From NCBI RefSeq assembly GCF_012222965.1, contig NZ_CP038241.1:62001-126000 (forward strand): 64,000 nt of DNA, read 5' to 3'. The stretch's first letter is position 1. The number at the start of each line of letters is the position of its first letter. Source of the stretch: Allofrancisella inopinata (lineage in GTDB: Bacteria > Pseudomonadota > Gammaproteobacteria > Francisellales > Francisellaceae). Shown one piece after another: positions 29,209-38,763 of this stretch. Both the position numbers and the translations under genes were made by a program. Below the pieces are notes generated by a model. The model was not told the DNA's origin, ran no database searches, and saw only the letters and a list, made by a program, of their open reading frames with translations.

Positions 29209-29246
29209 TTAGATCGTATTCTCAAGGTTTACTAAATAGTTGAAAG
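29209..29246 (+). repeat. Short dispersed repeat, copy 2
   Basis: Matches the element at 1838-1876 at about 80 percent or better over 38 bp, same orientation, ending ACTAAATAGTTGAAAG. It lies just before the small zinc-finger-like frame. Confidence 0.45.
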
Positions 29247-29257
29247 AGAGTTGAGGG

Positions 29258-29404
29258 ATCGTTATTACAAGCAAGCTAGGAAAACTTTTAAACCCTGTAT
29301 TAGAAAAATATAAGCATTTAATAATAATGTGTGGGCATGAGTTTCATCCATTAGCTGATCCAAGTCAGCCTCGTCGTTGCTTAAAATGTGAGGAGTTGTT
29401 TTAG
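29258..29404 (+). pseudogene. Small zinc-ribbon-like frame, probably a truncated gene
   Basis: An open frame of 48 codons ending in TAG with no standard start at its 5' end; an internal ATG at 29327 would leave 25 codons. It encodes MCGHEFHPLADPSQ, then RRCLKC and a short tail, so Cys and His pairs could form one zinc site. Lack of a proper start suggests a decayed or truncated gene. It could also be a genuine small protein with a non-standard start. Confidence 0.35.
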
Positions 29405-29537
29405 TAGGGTGTTGTACCGCGCATTCATATAAATCAGACTATGACTTGCAATTAGTGCAGAAATTGCATGGGTTACCAAGATAAAATATCTAGTAATCAT
29501 AAAGATTAACTTTTAAATAACATAAGTTAGTCTAGTC

Positions 29538-29566
29538 TTTACTGTGAATATTAGCGATAATATACT
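29538..29566 (+). promoter_or_regulatory. Candidate promoter of trpBA
   Basis: TTTACT (29538-29543), a 17-bp spacer and TATACT (29561-29566) lie 27 bp before the trpB ATG. I see no leader peptide rich in Trp codons and no clear TrpR operator. Confidence 0.5.
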
Positions 29567-29593
29567 CCAATGTAAGAGCAAACAAAGATCTAA

Positions 29594-30784
29594 ATGTCAA
29601 AACTAAATCCTTATTTTGGTGAGTTTGGTGGGCAATTTGTACCGCAAATATTAGTACCAGCTCTAAACCAACTAGAACAAGAGTTTATAAAAGCTCAAAA
29701 TGATGAAACTTTTAAACAGCAGTTCAATGAGCTATTAAAAGAATATGCTGGTCGTCCTACAGCTTTAACCTTGACTAGAAATATAGTTAAACAAACAAAG
29801 ACAAAATTATATTTAAAAAGAGAAGATTTATTACACGGTGGAGCTCATAAAACTAATCAGGTTTTAGGCCAAGCTTTATTAGCAAAGCGAATGGGTAAAA
29901 AGGAAATAATTGCAGAAACAGGTGCAGGTCAGCATGGTGTTGCAACAGCTTTAGCTTGTGCTTTACTTGATTTAAAGTGTCGTGTGTACATGGGAGCAAA
30001 AGATGTAGAGCGTCAAAGCCCAAATGTTTTTAGAATGAAACTAATGGGCGCGGAAGTTATACCTGTACATAGTGGTTCGGCTACTTTAAAAGATGCTTGT
30101 AATGAAGCTTTAAGAGATTGGTCAGCTAATTATCAAAAAGCACATTATTTATTAGGTACTGCAGCGGGGCCTCACCCTTTTCCAACTATTGTAAGAGAGT
30201 TTCAAAAAATGATTGGTCAAGAAACTAAACAGCAAATTTTAGAAAAGGAAAATAAGCTTCCTGACGCTGTGATTGCTTGTGTTGGGGGCGGTTCAAATGC
30301 AATAGGTATGTTTACTGATTTTATAGATGAAAAAGAAGTCAAACTCATAGGCGTTGAGCCTGCGGGCAAAGGTATTGATACAGGTGAGCATGGGGCGCCA
30401 TTAAGGCATGGTAAGCTGGGAATTTTTTTTGGAATGAAAGCACCGCTCATGCAAGATGAAAATGGACAGATACAAGAATCTTATTCTATTTCTGCAGGTT
30501 TAGATTTTCCTTCTGTTGGACCACAACATGCATATTTACAGTCTATAGGTAGAGCTGAGTATGTATCTATTACAGATGACGAAGCTTTAGAAGCTTTTAA
30601 ATTGCTATCTAGGAAAGAAGGTATTATTCCTGCTTTAGAGTCGTCTCATGCTTTGGCTTATGCACTTAAGCTTGCTTTTGAGAACCCGGAAAAAGAGCAA
30701 GTACTAGTAGTTAATTTATCTGGTCGTGGAGATAAAGATATTTTTACAGTGCATGATGTATTAAAGCAAAAAGGAGAAATATAG
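29594..30784 (+). CDS. trpB: Tryptophan synthase beta chain
   Basis: PLP enzyme condensing indole with serine. 396 residues, full length. It has the PLP lysine in [15 protein letters not shown], the [10 protein letters not shown] loop and the phosphate-binding [10 protein letters not shown]. It is followed 2 bp later by trpA. The remaining trp biosynthetic genes are not in the window. Confidence 0.98.
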   Translation: MSKLNPYFGEFGGQFVPQILVPALNQLEQEFIKAQNDETFKQQFNELLKEYAGRPTALTLTRNIVKQTKTKLYLKREDLLHGGAHKTNQVLGQALLAKRMGKKEIIAETGAGQHGVATALACALLDLKCRVYMGAKDVERQSPNVFRMKLMGAEVIPVHSGSATLKDACNEALRDWSANYQKAHYLLGTAAGPHPFPTIVREFQKMIGQETKQQILEKENKLPDAVIACVGGGSNAIGMFTDFIDEKEVKLIGVEPAGKGIDTGEHGAPLRHGKLGIFFGMKAPLMQDENGQIQESYSISAGLDFPSVGPQHAYLQSIGRAEYVSITDDEALEAFKLLSRKEGIIPALESSHALAYALKLAFENPEKEQVLVVNLSGRGDKDIFTVHDVLKQKGEI

Positions 30785-30786
30785 TT

Positions 30787-31614
30787 ATGGATAGATACAC
30801 ACAGTTATTCCAAGCTTTAGAAGCTAAAAAACAAGGTGCTTTTATTCCTTTCGTAACTATAGGAGACCCCAATAAAGAGTTATCTTTAGAAATTATAGAT
30901 ACATTAGTTAACGCTGGGGCAGATGCTTTAGAGTTAGGGATACCATTTTCAGATCCTTTAGCAGATGGTCCAACTATCCAAGAGGCAAATATTAGAGCCT
31001 TAGACAGTGGTATGACACCAGCTGTTTGTTTTGATATTTTAGCTAAAATTAGACAAAAGTATTCTGATATACCTATGGGATTGCTTTTATATGCTAATCT
31101 GGTTTATGCAAATGGTATAGAGAATTTTTACAAAAAATGTCTAGATTCAGGAGTTGATTCTATACTAGTTGCCGATGTACCAGCTCATGAATCTAAAGAG
31201 TTTTTAGATACCGCTAAAAAAGTTGGTATTTCCCAAATATTTATAGCACCGCCAGACGCTGATAATGATTTACTGCAGCAAATATCTGAAATAGGTAGTA
31301 GCTATACTTATTTATTGTCTAGAGTGGGTGTGACAGGCACGGAAACAGCAGCCAATATGCCTGTAGAAAAAGTCCTTGCTAAGTTAAAGCAATTTAATGC
31401 CCCTAAGCCAATATTAGGTTTTGGTATTTCTAAGCCAGAACAAGTTTCTCAAGCTATACAAGCTGGTGCAGCTGGTGCAATATCTGGCTCGGCTACTGTT
31501 AAAATAATTCAAGAAAATTTGGGTAATAAAGAAAAAATGCTTAGAGAATTGAGTATTTTTATTAAACAAATGAAAAAAGCTACAAAAAAATCTATTAACT
31601 TATTGCGTAGTTGA
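30787..31614 (+). CDS. trpA: Tryptophan synthase alpha chain
   Basis: TIM-barrel lyase producing indole from indole-3-glycerol phosphate and channelling it to TrpB. 275 residues with [19 protein letters not shown], which contains both catalytic acids, and GFGISKPEQ. Coupled to trpB with a 2-bp gap. Confidence 0.98.
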   Translation: MDRYTQLFQALEAKKQGAFIPFVTIGDPNKELSLEIIDTLVNAGADALELGIPFSDPLADGPTIQEANIRALDSGMTPAVCFDILAKIRQKYSDIPMGLLLYANLVYANGIENFYKKCLDSGVDSILVADVPAHESKEFLDTAKKVGISQIFIAPPDADNDLLQQISEIGSSYTYLLSRVGVTGTETAANMPVEKVLAKLKQFNAPKPILGFGISKPEQVSQAIQAGAAGAISGSATVKIIQENLGNKEKMLRELSIFIKQMKKATKKSINLLRS

Positions 31615-31755
31615 TTAAATTAATTAAACATATATATTTAAACAACCACATTTTTAAAATAACACTTAAATTAATTAAAATATAAAGTTTTAAGTTTGTT
31701 TTTAAAAAAAAATTAAGTAAAATATAGCAAATTAGCAGAAAAAAGCACCTTTAAG

Positions 31756-32307
31756 ATGAAATGCCCTTACTGTAAGATAAAATTACCAAAATATATTAAA
31801 CATGATTTTAAATCTTGTAAGCAAAAACTAATTCAGAAAAGTTATTATGATGGATACTCGATTAGTGAAGATGATATCGGTTGCAAAGTTATAGGTGAAG
31901 AAACCTTAAGTTTACGAAAAGATGGTATTTTAAATCTTTCACAAAATGTCCAGTCTATTCAGTATAAGATTCTGTACTTAGGTCTTAGCCAATGTTTATT
32001 CTTCTTTGAAGAAAGAGACCCTTTATTTTTAACACACTTTAAAAGTGGGGATATTGTTTGTGGCCATTTTGATGTTAAAGATAATATTTTAAGACATCCA
32101 GTTCTAATTTTATCTGAAGGTGAGCAAGTTAATGATAATGTAATAAAAATCGTTAACAACATCCTTAACAACCGTACGCTTTCCAATTGTGTTATTTGCA
32201 AGCAGAAAAAGATTTTAGGATTTTATAAATTATTTTTTTCAGTTCATAAGCCAGCAGAAGACCCGTTAAAGCAAGAGGATCCACGAGGTAAAATCAAACT
32301 GTGGTAA
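31756..32307 (+). CDS. Hypothetical protein with two CxxC zinc-binding motifs
   Basis: 183 residues, family unknown. The N-terminus MKCPYCKIKLPKYIKHDFKSC offers Cys3, Cys6, His16 and Cys21 as a zinc finger, and a second CVICKQKK pair lies near residue 147. The middle is a mixed alpha/beta segment with no signal peptide or membrane helix. It stands alone after trpA behind an AT-rich spacer. The codon pattern looks native, and an ATG start after CCTTTAAG is the only sensible choice. Possibly accessory. Confidence 0.65.
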   Translation: MKCPYCKIKLPKYIKHDFKSCKQKLIQKSYYDGYSISEDDIGCKVIGEETLSLRKDGILNLSQNVQSIQYKILYLGLSQCLFFFEERDPLFLTHFKSGDIVCGHFDVKDNILRHPVLILSEGEQVNDNVIKIVNNILNNRTLSNCVICKQKKILGFYKLFFSVHKPAEDPLKQEDPRGKIKLW

Positions 32308-32335
32308 GGTGTAGAGGTGTAGGTCAAATTACCAA

Positions 32336-32683
32336 CTACGTTTTCTTTTTCTGGAGTTTTCTTCCTAAGTTTTTCTCTTCTTCTAAATTAAGCATACCTT
32401 CATCTTCACCAACCATTAGGTTTTTTATATCGACATCTGTTTCTTTTTTCTCAATGAGCTCTGCTCCTGTAGCTTCAAAATGTTCCTTTTTAAAGCTATT
32501 CCAGTCTTTATCCGCTTGAAATAGATGCTTGCAGGCTTGTTCTAAAAAGTAATTTTTATCTTTTATATTTGCCCATTTTAAATACTCTAAAATTTCAGTA
32601 GCCACACATTCGTCAATTTCGAAGTTTAGAGCTACTTTATTTTCTTTTTCGACACTCTTTTCTTTACCCTTTATGATAGACAT
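32336..32683 (-). CDS. Hypothetical small charged protein, possibly ribbon-helix-helix-like
   Basis: 115 residues, no recognised family. A strong GGAGG ribosome site precedes ATG 32683, which supports a real gene. Residues 17-60 read as a strand VALNFEIDE followed by two helices, a layout that could be a ribbon-helix-helix DNA-binding fold, but no signature confirms it. The C-terminus is acidic, then basic. Convergent with 31756-32307 with a gap of 28 bp. Confidence 0.65.
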   Translation of the reverse strand: MSIIKGKEKSVEKENKVALNFEIDECVATEILEYLKWANIKDKNYFLEQACKHLFQADKDWNSFKKEHFEATGAELIEKKETDVDIKNLMVGEDEGMLNLEEEKNLGRKLQKKKT

Positions 32684-32928
32684 ATGACCTCCAATCAGAT
32701 GTTATATTATGGTTACATTTTACCAGGGCAAAATAATATATACAATAAAACGCGCTAAACAAGGTATAGTTACTAAAAGTTTTTTAATAGTCTTGTGATC
32801 CTCAAATTTCTATTTTTAACGTATAGAAATAGTCTTTATAGGCTACCTAAGCATTTTATAAGAGTTTTTTATGTAAGTTTTTTTGTTTATGTAAAAAACA
32901 TAAAAGAGTTGACCAAAGTGATCCGGAT

Positions 32929-32953
32929 ATATAGTATTTCTTTTATACTATAT
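32929..32953. promoter_or_regulatory. Perfect inverted repeat upstream of clpB
   Basis: ATATAGTAT-TTCTTTT-ATACTATAT, 9-bp arms and a 7-nt loop. The left arm overlaps the -10 (TAGTAT) of a candidate promoter with TTGACC 17 bp upstream. It could be an operator. Confidence 0.4.
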
Positions 32954-33031
32954 GTAATTATTTAGCTTTAGGAACTCATATTTAACTACATGTAGAGAGC
33001 GTTTATAAATTTTCCATATACGCTTTATATA

Positions 33032-33058
33032 TTGAAAAATGGTCGTATGACCTTATAT
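33032..33058 (+). promoter_or_regulatory. Possible sigma-32-type promoter of clpB
   Basis: TTGAAA (33032-33037), 13-bp spacer, CCTTATAT (33051-33058), against the sigma-32 consensus CTTGAAA-N13-15-CCCCATNT (about six of eight in the -10). It would start transcripts about 35 bp before the clpB ATG, in the position expected for a heat-shock gene. Confidence 0.4.
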
Positions 33059-33100
33059 GAATAAGATGCATAAACAAGAAATTATATTGTAAGGAGGATT

Positions 33101-35677
33101 ATGGATATAAATAAGTTCACCATAAAGCTTCAGGAAGCTATAGCGGAAGCTCAATCTTATGCTACTCAACAAAAAGCTACTGAATTTGCGTCAGTACATT
33201 TGTTAAAAGCATTCTTAGAGCAAAATGATAGTGTAATAGCAGCTATTTTGGGTGTGTGTGAGTTGGATATACAAGCTTTTAAAAAAGCTGTAAATGAAAT
33301 GGTAGACGCGGTAGCTATATTAAAAGGTGATGGTAATCCACAAGTAAAACCATCCAGAGATTTAATTACTACATTGCACAAGATGCAAACACTGGCAAAT
33401 GAAAATAAAGATGAGTTTATCTCGAGTGAATTATTTTTGTTAGCTTCTCTAGAAGATAGAGGCTTAACAAGTTTATACAATAAATTTGGGATAACAAAAA
33501 ATAAAATTACTAAGGCGATAAGTGAATATCGTGGAGGAGAAAAAGTGAGTAGTCAAAACCAAGAAGACATGAAAAGCGCATTAGACAAATATACTGTGGA
33601 TTTAACGGAACTTGCAAAAAAAGGCAAGATAGACCCTATCATTGGTAGGGATAGTGAAATTCGTAGGGCTATACAAGTATTACAACGCCGTACAAAAAAT
33701 AATCCAGTACTTATAGGTGAGCCTGGGGTTGGTAAAACAGCTATTGTAGAAGGTTTAGCTCAGCGTATAGTAAATAATGAAGTCCCTGAAGGAGTTAAGG
33801 GTAAAAAAGTTTTATCTTTAGATATGGGTGCTTTACTAGCTGGAGCAAAATTTAGGGGAGATTTTGAAGAGCGTCTAAAAGCTGTTTTAAAAGATTTATC
33901 CAAACAAGAAGGTAATATAATTTTATTTATAGATGAATTACACACTATGGTTGGTGCTGGTAAAGCCGAAGGCTCTATGGATGCTGGTAATATGCTTAAA
34001 CCTGCTTTAGCTCGTGGTGAATTAAAGTGTGTGGGTGCGACAACTTTAGATGAGTATCGTGAGTATGTTGAGAAAGATCCAGCTCTAGAAAGAAGATTCC
34101 AAAAAGTTTTAGTAGAGGAACCTACAGTTGAAGATACTATAGCTATACTTCGTGGTTTGAAAGAAAGATATGAATTGCATCATCGTGTTAACATTACAGA
34201 TTCGGCTATAGTTGCTGCAGCTACTTTATCCCATAGATATATAACAGATAGACAACTACCTGATAAAGCTATAGATTTAGTAGATGAGGCAGGGAGCCAA
34301 ATCCGTATGGAGATTGATTCTAAGCCAGAAAAGATGGAGCAGCTTTATAGAAGAATTCTTCAATTAAAGATGCAACGTGAGCAGCTTAAAAAAGAAAAAG
34401 ATGAAGCTACTAAGAAAAGATTAGAAATCCTTAAAGAAGAAATAAAAGGTTTGGAATTTGAATATAAAGGGTTAGAAGAAATCTGGAAATCTGAAAAGCT
34501 TAAAATGCAAGGAGCTAGTCAGCTTAAAGAAAAACTTGAAAAAGCTAAATTTGAGCTAGAAAAATGTCAAAGAGCTGGTGATTTGAGTAAAATGGCAGAG
34601 CTTCAATATGGCAAAATACCTGAGTTAGAAGCTCAGATTAAGCAAATAGAGCAAACAGAAGCAGGATCTACAGAAAATAAACTTGTTAGGACTTCTGTAA
34701 CAGAAAATGAAATAGCAGATGTAATTTCTAAAGCTACTGGTATACCTGTTTCTAAGATGATGGAAGGAGAAAAAGAGAAACTTCTAAATATGGAAGAGTT
34801 TCTACATAAAAGAGTTATAGGTCAAGACCAAGCAATAAAAGCTGTCTCGAATGCTGTTAGAAGATCTAGATCTGGCTTATCTGATCCAAATAAACCTATA
34901 GGTTCATTTATGTTTTTAGGCCCAACTGGGGTAGGTAAAACAGAATTAACGAAAGCTTTAGCTGAATTCTTGTTTGATGATGAGGATGCAATGCTTAGAG
35001 TAGATATGTCTGAATTTATGGAAAAACATACTGTTGCAAGATTAATAGGTGCGCCTCCTGGATATGTTGGATATGAGCAAGGTGGTTACTTAACAGAACA
35101 CGTTAGAAGAAGACCTTATTCTGTAATATTACTTGATGAAGTAGAAAAAGCTCATGCAGATGTTTTTAATATATTGCTGCAAGTTCTAGATGACGGTCGC
35201 TTAACAGACGGTCAAGGTAGAACAGTAGATTTTAAAAACACCGTAATAGTTATGACTTCTAACCTTGGTTCACATAGAATCCAAGAGATGCAAGGACAAG
35301 ACTATGAAACTGTAAAATCAGCTGTTATGGAGATGGTTTTAACTCACTTTAGACCAGAGTTTGTAAATAGAGTTGATGACGCTATCGTCTTTGAGCCTTT
35401 AGATAAAGAGATGATAGCAGAAATAGCTAAACTTCAAATTAAGCGATTGGAAAAACGTTTGGTAGATCTAGAGATTGGTCTAGAAGTTACACCTGAGGCT
35501 ATGGATAAGCTTGCAGAAGCTGGATTTGACCCTGTATTTGGAGCAAGACCACTTAAAAGAGCTATCCAAAATAACTTAGAAAACCCACTAGCTCTTAAAT
35601 TGCTAAATAGTGAGTTTAAAGCAGGTGAGAAGATAATAGTTGGTGTAGAGGCGGATAGTCTTATTTTTAGCAAATAA
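33101..35677 (+). CDS. clpB: Disaggregase ATPase ClpB
   Basis: 858-residue AAA+ hexamer that resolubilises aggregates with DnaK. Order: N-terminal Clp repeats (1-145), NBD1 with Walker A GEPGVGKT and [12 protein letters not shown], a coiled-coil M domain (about 405-525, rich in K, E and L), and NBD2 with [30 protein letters not shown] and [10 protein letters not shown] near the end. A GGAGG ribosome site precedes ATG 33101. ClpB is a virulence determinant in Francisella. Confidence 0.98.
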   Translation: MDINKFTIKLQEAIAEAQSYATQQKATEFASVHLLKAFLEQNDSVIAAILGVCELDIQAFKKAVNEMVDAVAILKGDGNPQVKPSRDLITTLHKMQTLANENKDEFISSELFLLASLEDRGLTSLYNKFGITKNKITKAISEYRGGEKVSSQNQEDMKSALDKYTVDLTELAKKGKIDPIIGRDSEIRRAIQVLQRRTKNNPVLIGEPGVGKTAIVEGLAQRIVNNEVPEGVKGKKVLSLDMGALLAGAKFRGDFEERLKAVLKDLSKQEGNIILFIDELHTMVGAGKAEGSMDAGNMLKPALARGELKCVGATTLDEYREYVEKDPALERRFQKVLVEEPTVEDTIAILRGLKERYELHHRVNITDSAIVAAATLSHRYITDRQLPDKAIDLVDEAGSQIRMEIDSKPEKMEQLYRRILQLKMQREQLKKEKDEATKKRLEILKEEIKGLEFEYKGLEEIWKSEKLKMQGASQLKEKLEKAKFELEKCQRAGDLSKMAELQYGKIPELEAQIKQIEQTEAGSTENKLVRTSVTENEIADVISKATGIPVSKMMEGEKEKLLNMEEFLHKRVIGQDQAIKAVSNAVRRSRSGLSDPNKPIGSFMFLGPTGVGKTELTKALAEFLFDDEDAMLRVDMSEFMEKHTVARLIGAPPGYVGYEQGGYLTEHVRRRPYSVILLDEVEKAHADVFNILLQVLDDGRLTDGQGRTVDFKNTVIVMTSNLGSHRIQEMQGQDYETVKSAVMEMVLTHFRPEFVNRVDDAIVFEPLDKEMIAEIAKLQIKRLEKRLVDLEIGLEVTPEAMDKLAEAGFDPVFGARPLKRAIQNNLENPLALKLLNSEFKAGEKIIVGVEADSLIFSK

Positions 35678-35715
35678 AACTAATCAAAAAAAATAATTAT
35701 TGTTCTTTATAGTAT

Positions 35716-35742
35716 AAAAAAGCCTTTCCATTTATAAAAGGC
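35716..35742 (-). terminator. Hairpin with T-tract on the minus strand, downstream of clpB
   Basis: GCCTTT-N9-AAAGGC (35722-35742) preceded on the plus strand by six A residues. Read on the minus strand it is a hairpin followed by TTTTTT. No minus-strand gene ends here, so it may block antisense reading or act weakly after clpB. Confidence 0.4.
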
Positions 35743-35822
35743 ATAACTTAAATCTCTTAGATTGTATTTACAAATATACTGTATTATTAATTCTTTATAT
35801 ATTTCTAATTTTTTGATACTAT

Positions 35823-36824
35823 ATGTTTCTTTATAAATTAATTTATTGTATGGTATTTTTTAATGTTGAATATATTAATTTCCTAAAAGTAAATAAAGTT
35901 GCTATCCCTGAGTGGTATAGGAATCTATTAATCAGTAAAAATATACAAATCTTTATCACTAATTCTAAAAATATTACTAGCAATCGTAAACTGGAGTACA
36001 AAACTTTTTCAGCTCATGGAAATAAAATAGATGTTACTAAAGAATTTTATGGTAGTTTATTAGAAAGCTATGAAAAGAAACATAACTTTGAAGATATAGG
36101 TAAAGAAGTATGCATTTATGCTATTTTAAATCAAGATCCGACTATAGTTATTGGTTTTGCGCAAATTTCTTGTGGAATAAGCTCTGTAGAATTAAAAGAT
36201 TTGGCTACTATAAACTCTGTTAAAAATATAAAAGGACTGCATCTATTAAGAAATAAATTTTATCTAATTGGAAGTTGTATGCTTACTGCGATATCATTAT
36301 ATTCTTCATATTTAGATAAGGATATATACTTTATAGACGCTAATTTGGGTTATTACAATCAATTTATTCCTTATGGGCTTATAAAAGTTAATAATTTAAA
36401 ATTTATTATACCAAAGGATAAAATTATTCCTTCACAAGACTATTATAGTAAGAAAGTAGGTAAGCTAGTTAATAGTAATCCTAGGTTACATATTATTGAA
36501 CATTACATGGATACTAAATATTACATAAACCTTGTGAAAAAATATAACGAGAATTATATTACCAGTCCACAGTCTTTTAATAAATTTGGTTTTCAAAGCC
36601 AACCATCACTTAATAAATACTTAGAAAAACAAAAATACCAAATATTAAAAAATTACTTTAAAAGTTGGCGTGTAAAGGTAGAAGACTTTAAAAAAGTTCA
36701 ATATTACTTAACAACTTCAGTTGAATGTAGCAATAAAAACTGTAACCAATACATTCCTTTGCATCAAAATAAAAAAGTTGTTTTTTGCAGTAAATGTCAT
36801 ACTCGTACTTATGTGAAGTCATAG
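35823..36824 (+). CDS. Hypothetical protein: GNAT-like fold plus C-terminal zinc ribbon
   Basis: 333 residues, not recognised. Residues 108-190 (VIGFAQISCG, VELKDLAT, a long helix ending SLYSSYLDKD, then IYFIDANLGYYNQFIPYGLI) follow the strand-helix-strand plan and final aromatic pattern of GNAT acetyltransferases, but the acetyl-CoA loop is not convincing. The last 35 residues carry C-x4-C and C-x2-C (VECSNKNC, FCSKC) as a zinc ribbon. It may start at the internal Met at 35850. It begins the 35.8-41 kb accessory stretch. Confidence 0.6.
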   Translation: MFLYKLIYCMVFFNVEYINFLKVNKVAIPEWYRNLLISKNIQIFITNSKNITSNRKLEYKTFSAHGNKIDVTKEFYGSLLESYEKKHNFEDIGKEVCIYAILNQDPTIVIGFAQISCGISSVELKDLATINSVKNIKGLHLLRNKFYLIGSCMLTAISLYSSYLDKDIYFIDANLGYYNQFIPYGLIKVNNLKFIIPKDKIIPSQDYYSKKVGKLVNSNPRLHIIEHYMDTKYYINLVKKYNENYITSPQSFNKFGFQSQPSLNKYLEKQKYQILKNYFKSWRVKVEDFKKVQYYLTTSVECSNKNCNQYIPLHQNKKVVFCSKCHTRTYVKS

Positions 36825-37014
36825 TTACGATGAGAGAATTCATTTGGTAGTTTAGGGTATATTAGGTTAAAATCTACTCAGTTATTATAATATGGTTTTA
36901 GGAGGTATCCTCTTAGGCTTATGATTCATAGAGTGGTTTAGGGAGTGTACTTTTACGTGTTTTTATTCAGAGAAATATTGCCTATATATTGCTTAATAAA
37001 TGAGGTGTAACGAA

Positions 37015-38091
37015 ATGAGCGATATATTTATAAGTTTTAATGGCGACTTAAAACCTACTATAAGTGTTAATACTTCTACACACACTTTTCCTTTTATTAA
37101 TAAGGGAATGAATGTAAAGGATAATGTATTTGTAAGTGAATTTAAAATACAAAATCATTCTTCGGCTTCATTCACGGGTCCATTTATTAAATTTAATCCT
37201 ATAGGTGGGATGGAGGAAAAAAATAAAGAGTTACTAATTAATCAACTCAGAAAAATAGAAATCAATGAAAAATCAAGGATTTATCTCGAGGCTCATGGGT
37301 CTTTGGAAGACGATTTTTTAACACAAAGAATATTGGCTATAAATAGTCAACAAACTGCTTATTACGCACATAACAGAATTTCAGCTAAAGATATTACAGA
37401 AGTTTTATTCAAATCAACACAGGTTAGATCAGGGTTAGGTATATATGTGGTTGCCTGTCATTCAGTTAGATTTGCCAGTGAATTAATAAAGGAGTTAGAT
37501 AATGCTGGTTTTAGAAAAATATACACAGTTGGATTTTGTTCAAAAACAATAATAGACAGTAATAATATTTCCACTATACAAAATAATGACCTTACCTTTA
37601 ATATTGAATACAGTGAATGTGATGGTTCTTACAACAAATTTGATAATAAAATTGCTTATTTTAATGAGCATTTTGAAGGATTAATAGAATCAGTACCTTA
37701 TGAAATATATAAAAAACACTATCTAAAAAATCAACACTTCCTTCCGCGTGAAGGAGATGTTTTGCTTAAATTATTACTAGAATTCAAGCTCAATATAATT
37801 GATGTCTTATCAAAAGTAGACAAAATTGATATAAACCATGTGAAAATGATATCAAAACTTACTGTTAGCGGAGATGATGAATTTTTTAACTCACTTATTT
37901 CTATTTTTAATCAACTTATTTTAAATAAATTTTATCAAGGTTTGATATTGAATTGTTTTAAGGATTTAACGACTGTATTAAACCCCCAACAAAAAGGTAA
38001 TTTTCTTTTATTAAAAAATATCGCATATAGCACAAATGATAAATATATTGTTTCATACTTAGAGCAGATGATATTTACTCAAGTAGATTAA
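37015..38091 (+). CDS. Hypothetical clan CD cysteine protease-like protein
   Basis: 358 residues from ATG 37015, which follows GAGGTG at good spacing; the ATG at 37000 lacks a ribosome site. A strand ending in His-Gly (RIYLEAHGS, His94) and, 55 residues later, a strand ending in Ala-Cys (GLGIYVVACHS, Cys149) reproduce the His-Gly/Cys dyad of clan CD proteases (caspases, gingipains, the MARTX C80 domain), where the spacing is about 50. Residues 200-358 are helical and of unknown role. No signal peptide or membrane segment. A small acidic protein gene follows. Assignment rests on motif and spacing only. Confidence 0.55.
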   Translation: MSDIFISFNGDLKPTISVNTSTHTFPFINKGMNVKDNVFVSEFKIQNHSSASFTGPFIKFNPIGGMEEKNKELLINQLRKIEINEKSRIYLEAHGSLEDDFLTQRILAINSQQTAYYAHNRISAKDITEVLFKSTQVRSGLGIYVVACHSVRFASELIKELDNAGFRKIYTVGFCSKTIIDSNNISTIQNNDLTFNIEYSECDGSYNKFDNKIAYFNEHFEGLIESVPYEIYKKHYLKNQHFLPREGDVLLKLLLEFKLNIIDVLSKVDKIDINHVKMISKLTVSGDDEFFNSLISIFNQLILNKFYQGLILNCFKDLTTVLNPQQKGNFLLLKNIAYSTNDKYIVSYLEQMIFTQVD

Positions 38092-38234
38092 TTAGAAAAT
38101 ATATACACTAAAATATTCCTTTTTCGGAAAACTTAAGTTATTTAGGTTATTAAAAAAGAAAAAAGGGTTTACAATACCATTAAATTGTGAGAAATTTAAA
38201 TAAAATAATTGGAACAATAGAGCGAGGAAAAAAC

Positions 38235-38522
38235 ATGGATAATATTGCTTTTAAAATACAACTAGGAGTTATTCTTCCAAAAATGGAAGAGAAAATATCT
38301 AATTCAACACTAGAAATTTTTGATGAGCTTGTAGGCTTTGTTAAATCCGGTGAGGTTGATGGAGGGGAAATCAATATAGAGGAAATTAGAGAGATTCTGA
38401 TTAAAGATTTCGAAATATTTCTAGATAAAAAAATAATCCCAAAATCTGAGAAGTTAAAAAGCAATAATAATTCAGCTAGCGATGAGGTTCAAGAGATAGA
38501 CGCGGTTGAAGAGCAAGGATAA
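38235..38522 (+). CDS. Small acidic helical protein of unknown function
   Basis: 95 residues from ATG 38235, preceded by an AGGA site; an upstream GTG at 38187 is a poor start. Highly acidic and predicted helical, ending in a low-complexity EVQEIDAVEEQG tail. It lies 143 bp after the clan CD protease-like gene on the same strand, so it could be a chaperone, inhibitor or immunity partner for it. That role is inference from position and charge only. Confidence 0.55.
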   Translation: MDNIAFKIQLGVILPKMEEKISNSTLEIFDELVGFVKSGEVDGGEINIEEIREILIKDFEIFLDKKIIPKSEKLKSNNNSASDEVQEIDAVEEQG

Positions 38523-38616
38523 GATGTAGAAGTCTAGACTTGATGTGACAGTTACCGCTTTAGAATCTGGGGATTTACTGTCAGTTCAGATTTATTTCTC
38601 ACTTTAGTTCGAGCCT

Positions 38617-38750
38617 CATTAAACTGTGTAAATAGTTTTACAATTACGCCTACAGCCTATCGTCGAAATGGATAATGAAGTAAGGCATAGACCATTTTTT
38701 AGTCAAATTACCTATAGCCAATATGGCAGTTTGAATACGGAGTCATTCTT
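38617..38750 (-). pseudogene. Relic of an IS256-family transposase 3' end and element terminus
   Basis: The minus strand at 38733-38650 reads QTAILAIGNLTKKWSMP, then FIIHFDDRL and stop. This recalls the C-terminus of IS256 transposases (LAI-NI-KKWTMPI...FEDR), with part missing. Just beyond lies a TTTACACAG-type terminus (38618-38633), as at IS256-family ends. The rest of the element is gone. It sits between the small acidic gene and the CheD-like gene. Confidence 0.5.
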
Positions 38751-38763
38751 AGGAAATAATTTT

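Larger units (their letters stand above)
28962..29593. other. Intergenic gap upstream of trpB, with repeat and small relic ORF
   Basis: A 632-bp AT-rich spacer. It contains copy 2 of a short dispersed repeat (29209-29246), a short zinc-finger-like frame (29258-29404) and a candidate trpB promoter (29538-29566). No tRNA or other RNA gene is evident. Confidence 0.5.
32684..33100. other. 417-bp spacer holding clpB control signals
   Basis: No gene seen. It contains a 9-bp inverted repeat (32929-32953), a possible sigma-70 promoter overlapping it (TTGACC at 32909, TAGTAT at 32932) and a possible heat-shock promoter (33032-33058). Confidence 0.5.

Noticed and set aside
28962..29593. tRNA or riboswitch upstream of trpB
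   Set aside because: No cloverleaf, T-loop sequence or T-box-like specifier structure is visible in the spacer.
36825..37014. Palindromic GGAGGTATCC stretch before the clan CD protease gene as an operator
   Set aside because: The arms are imperfect and short; a chance level of symmetry in AT-rich DNA.
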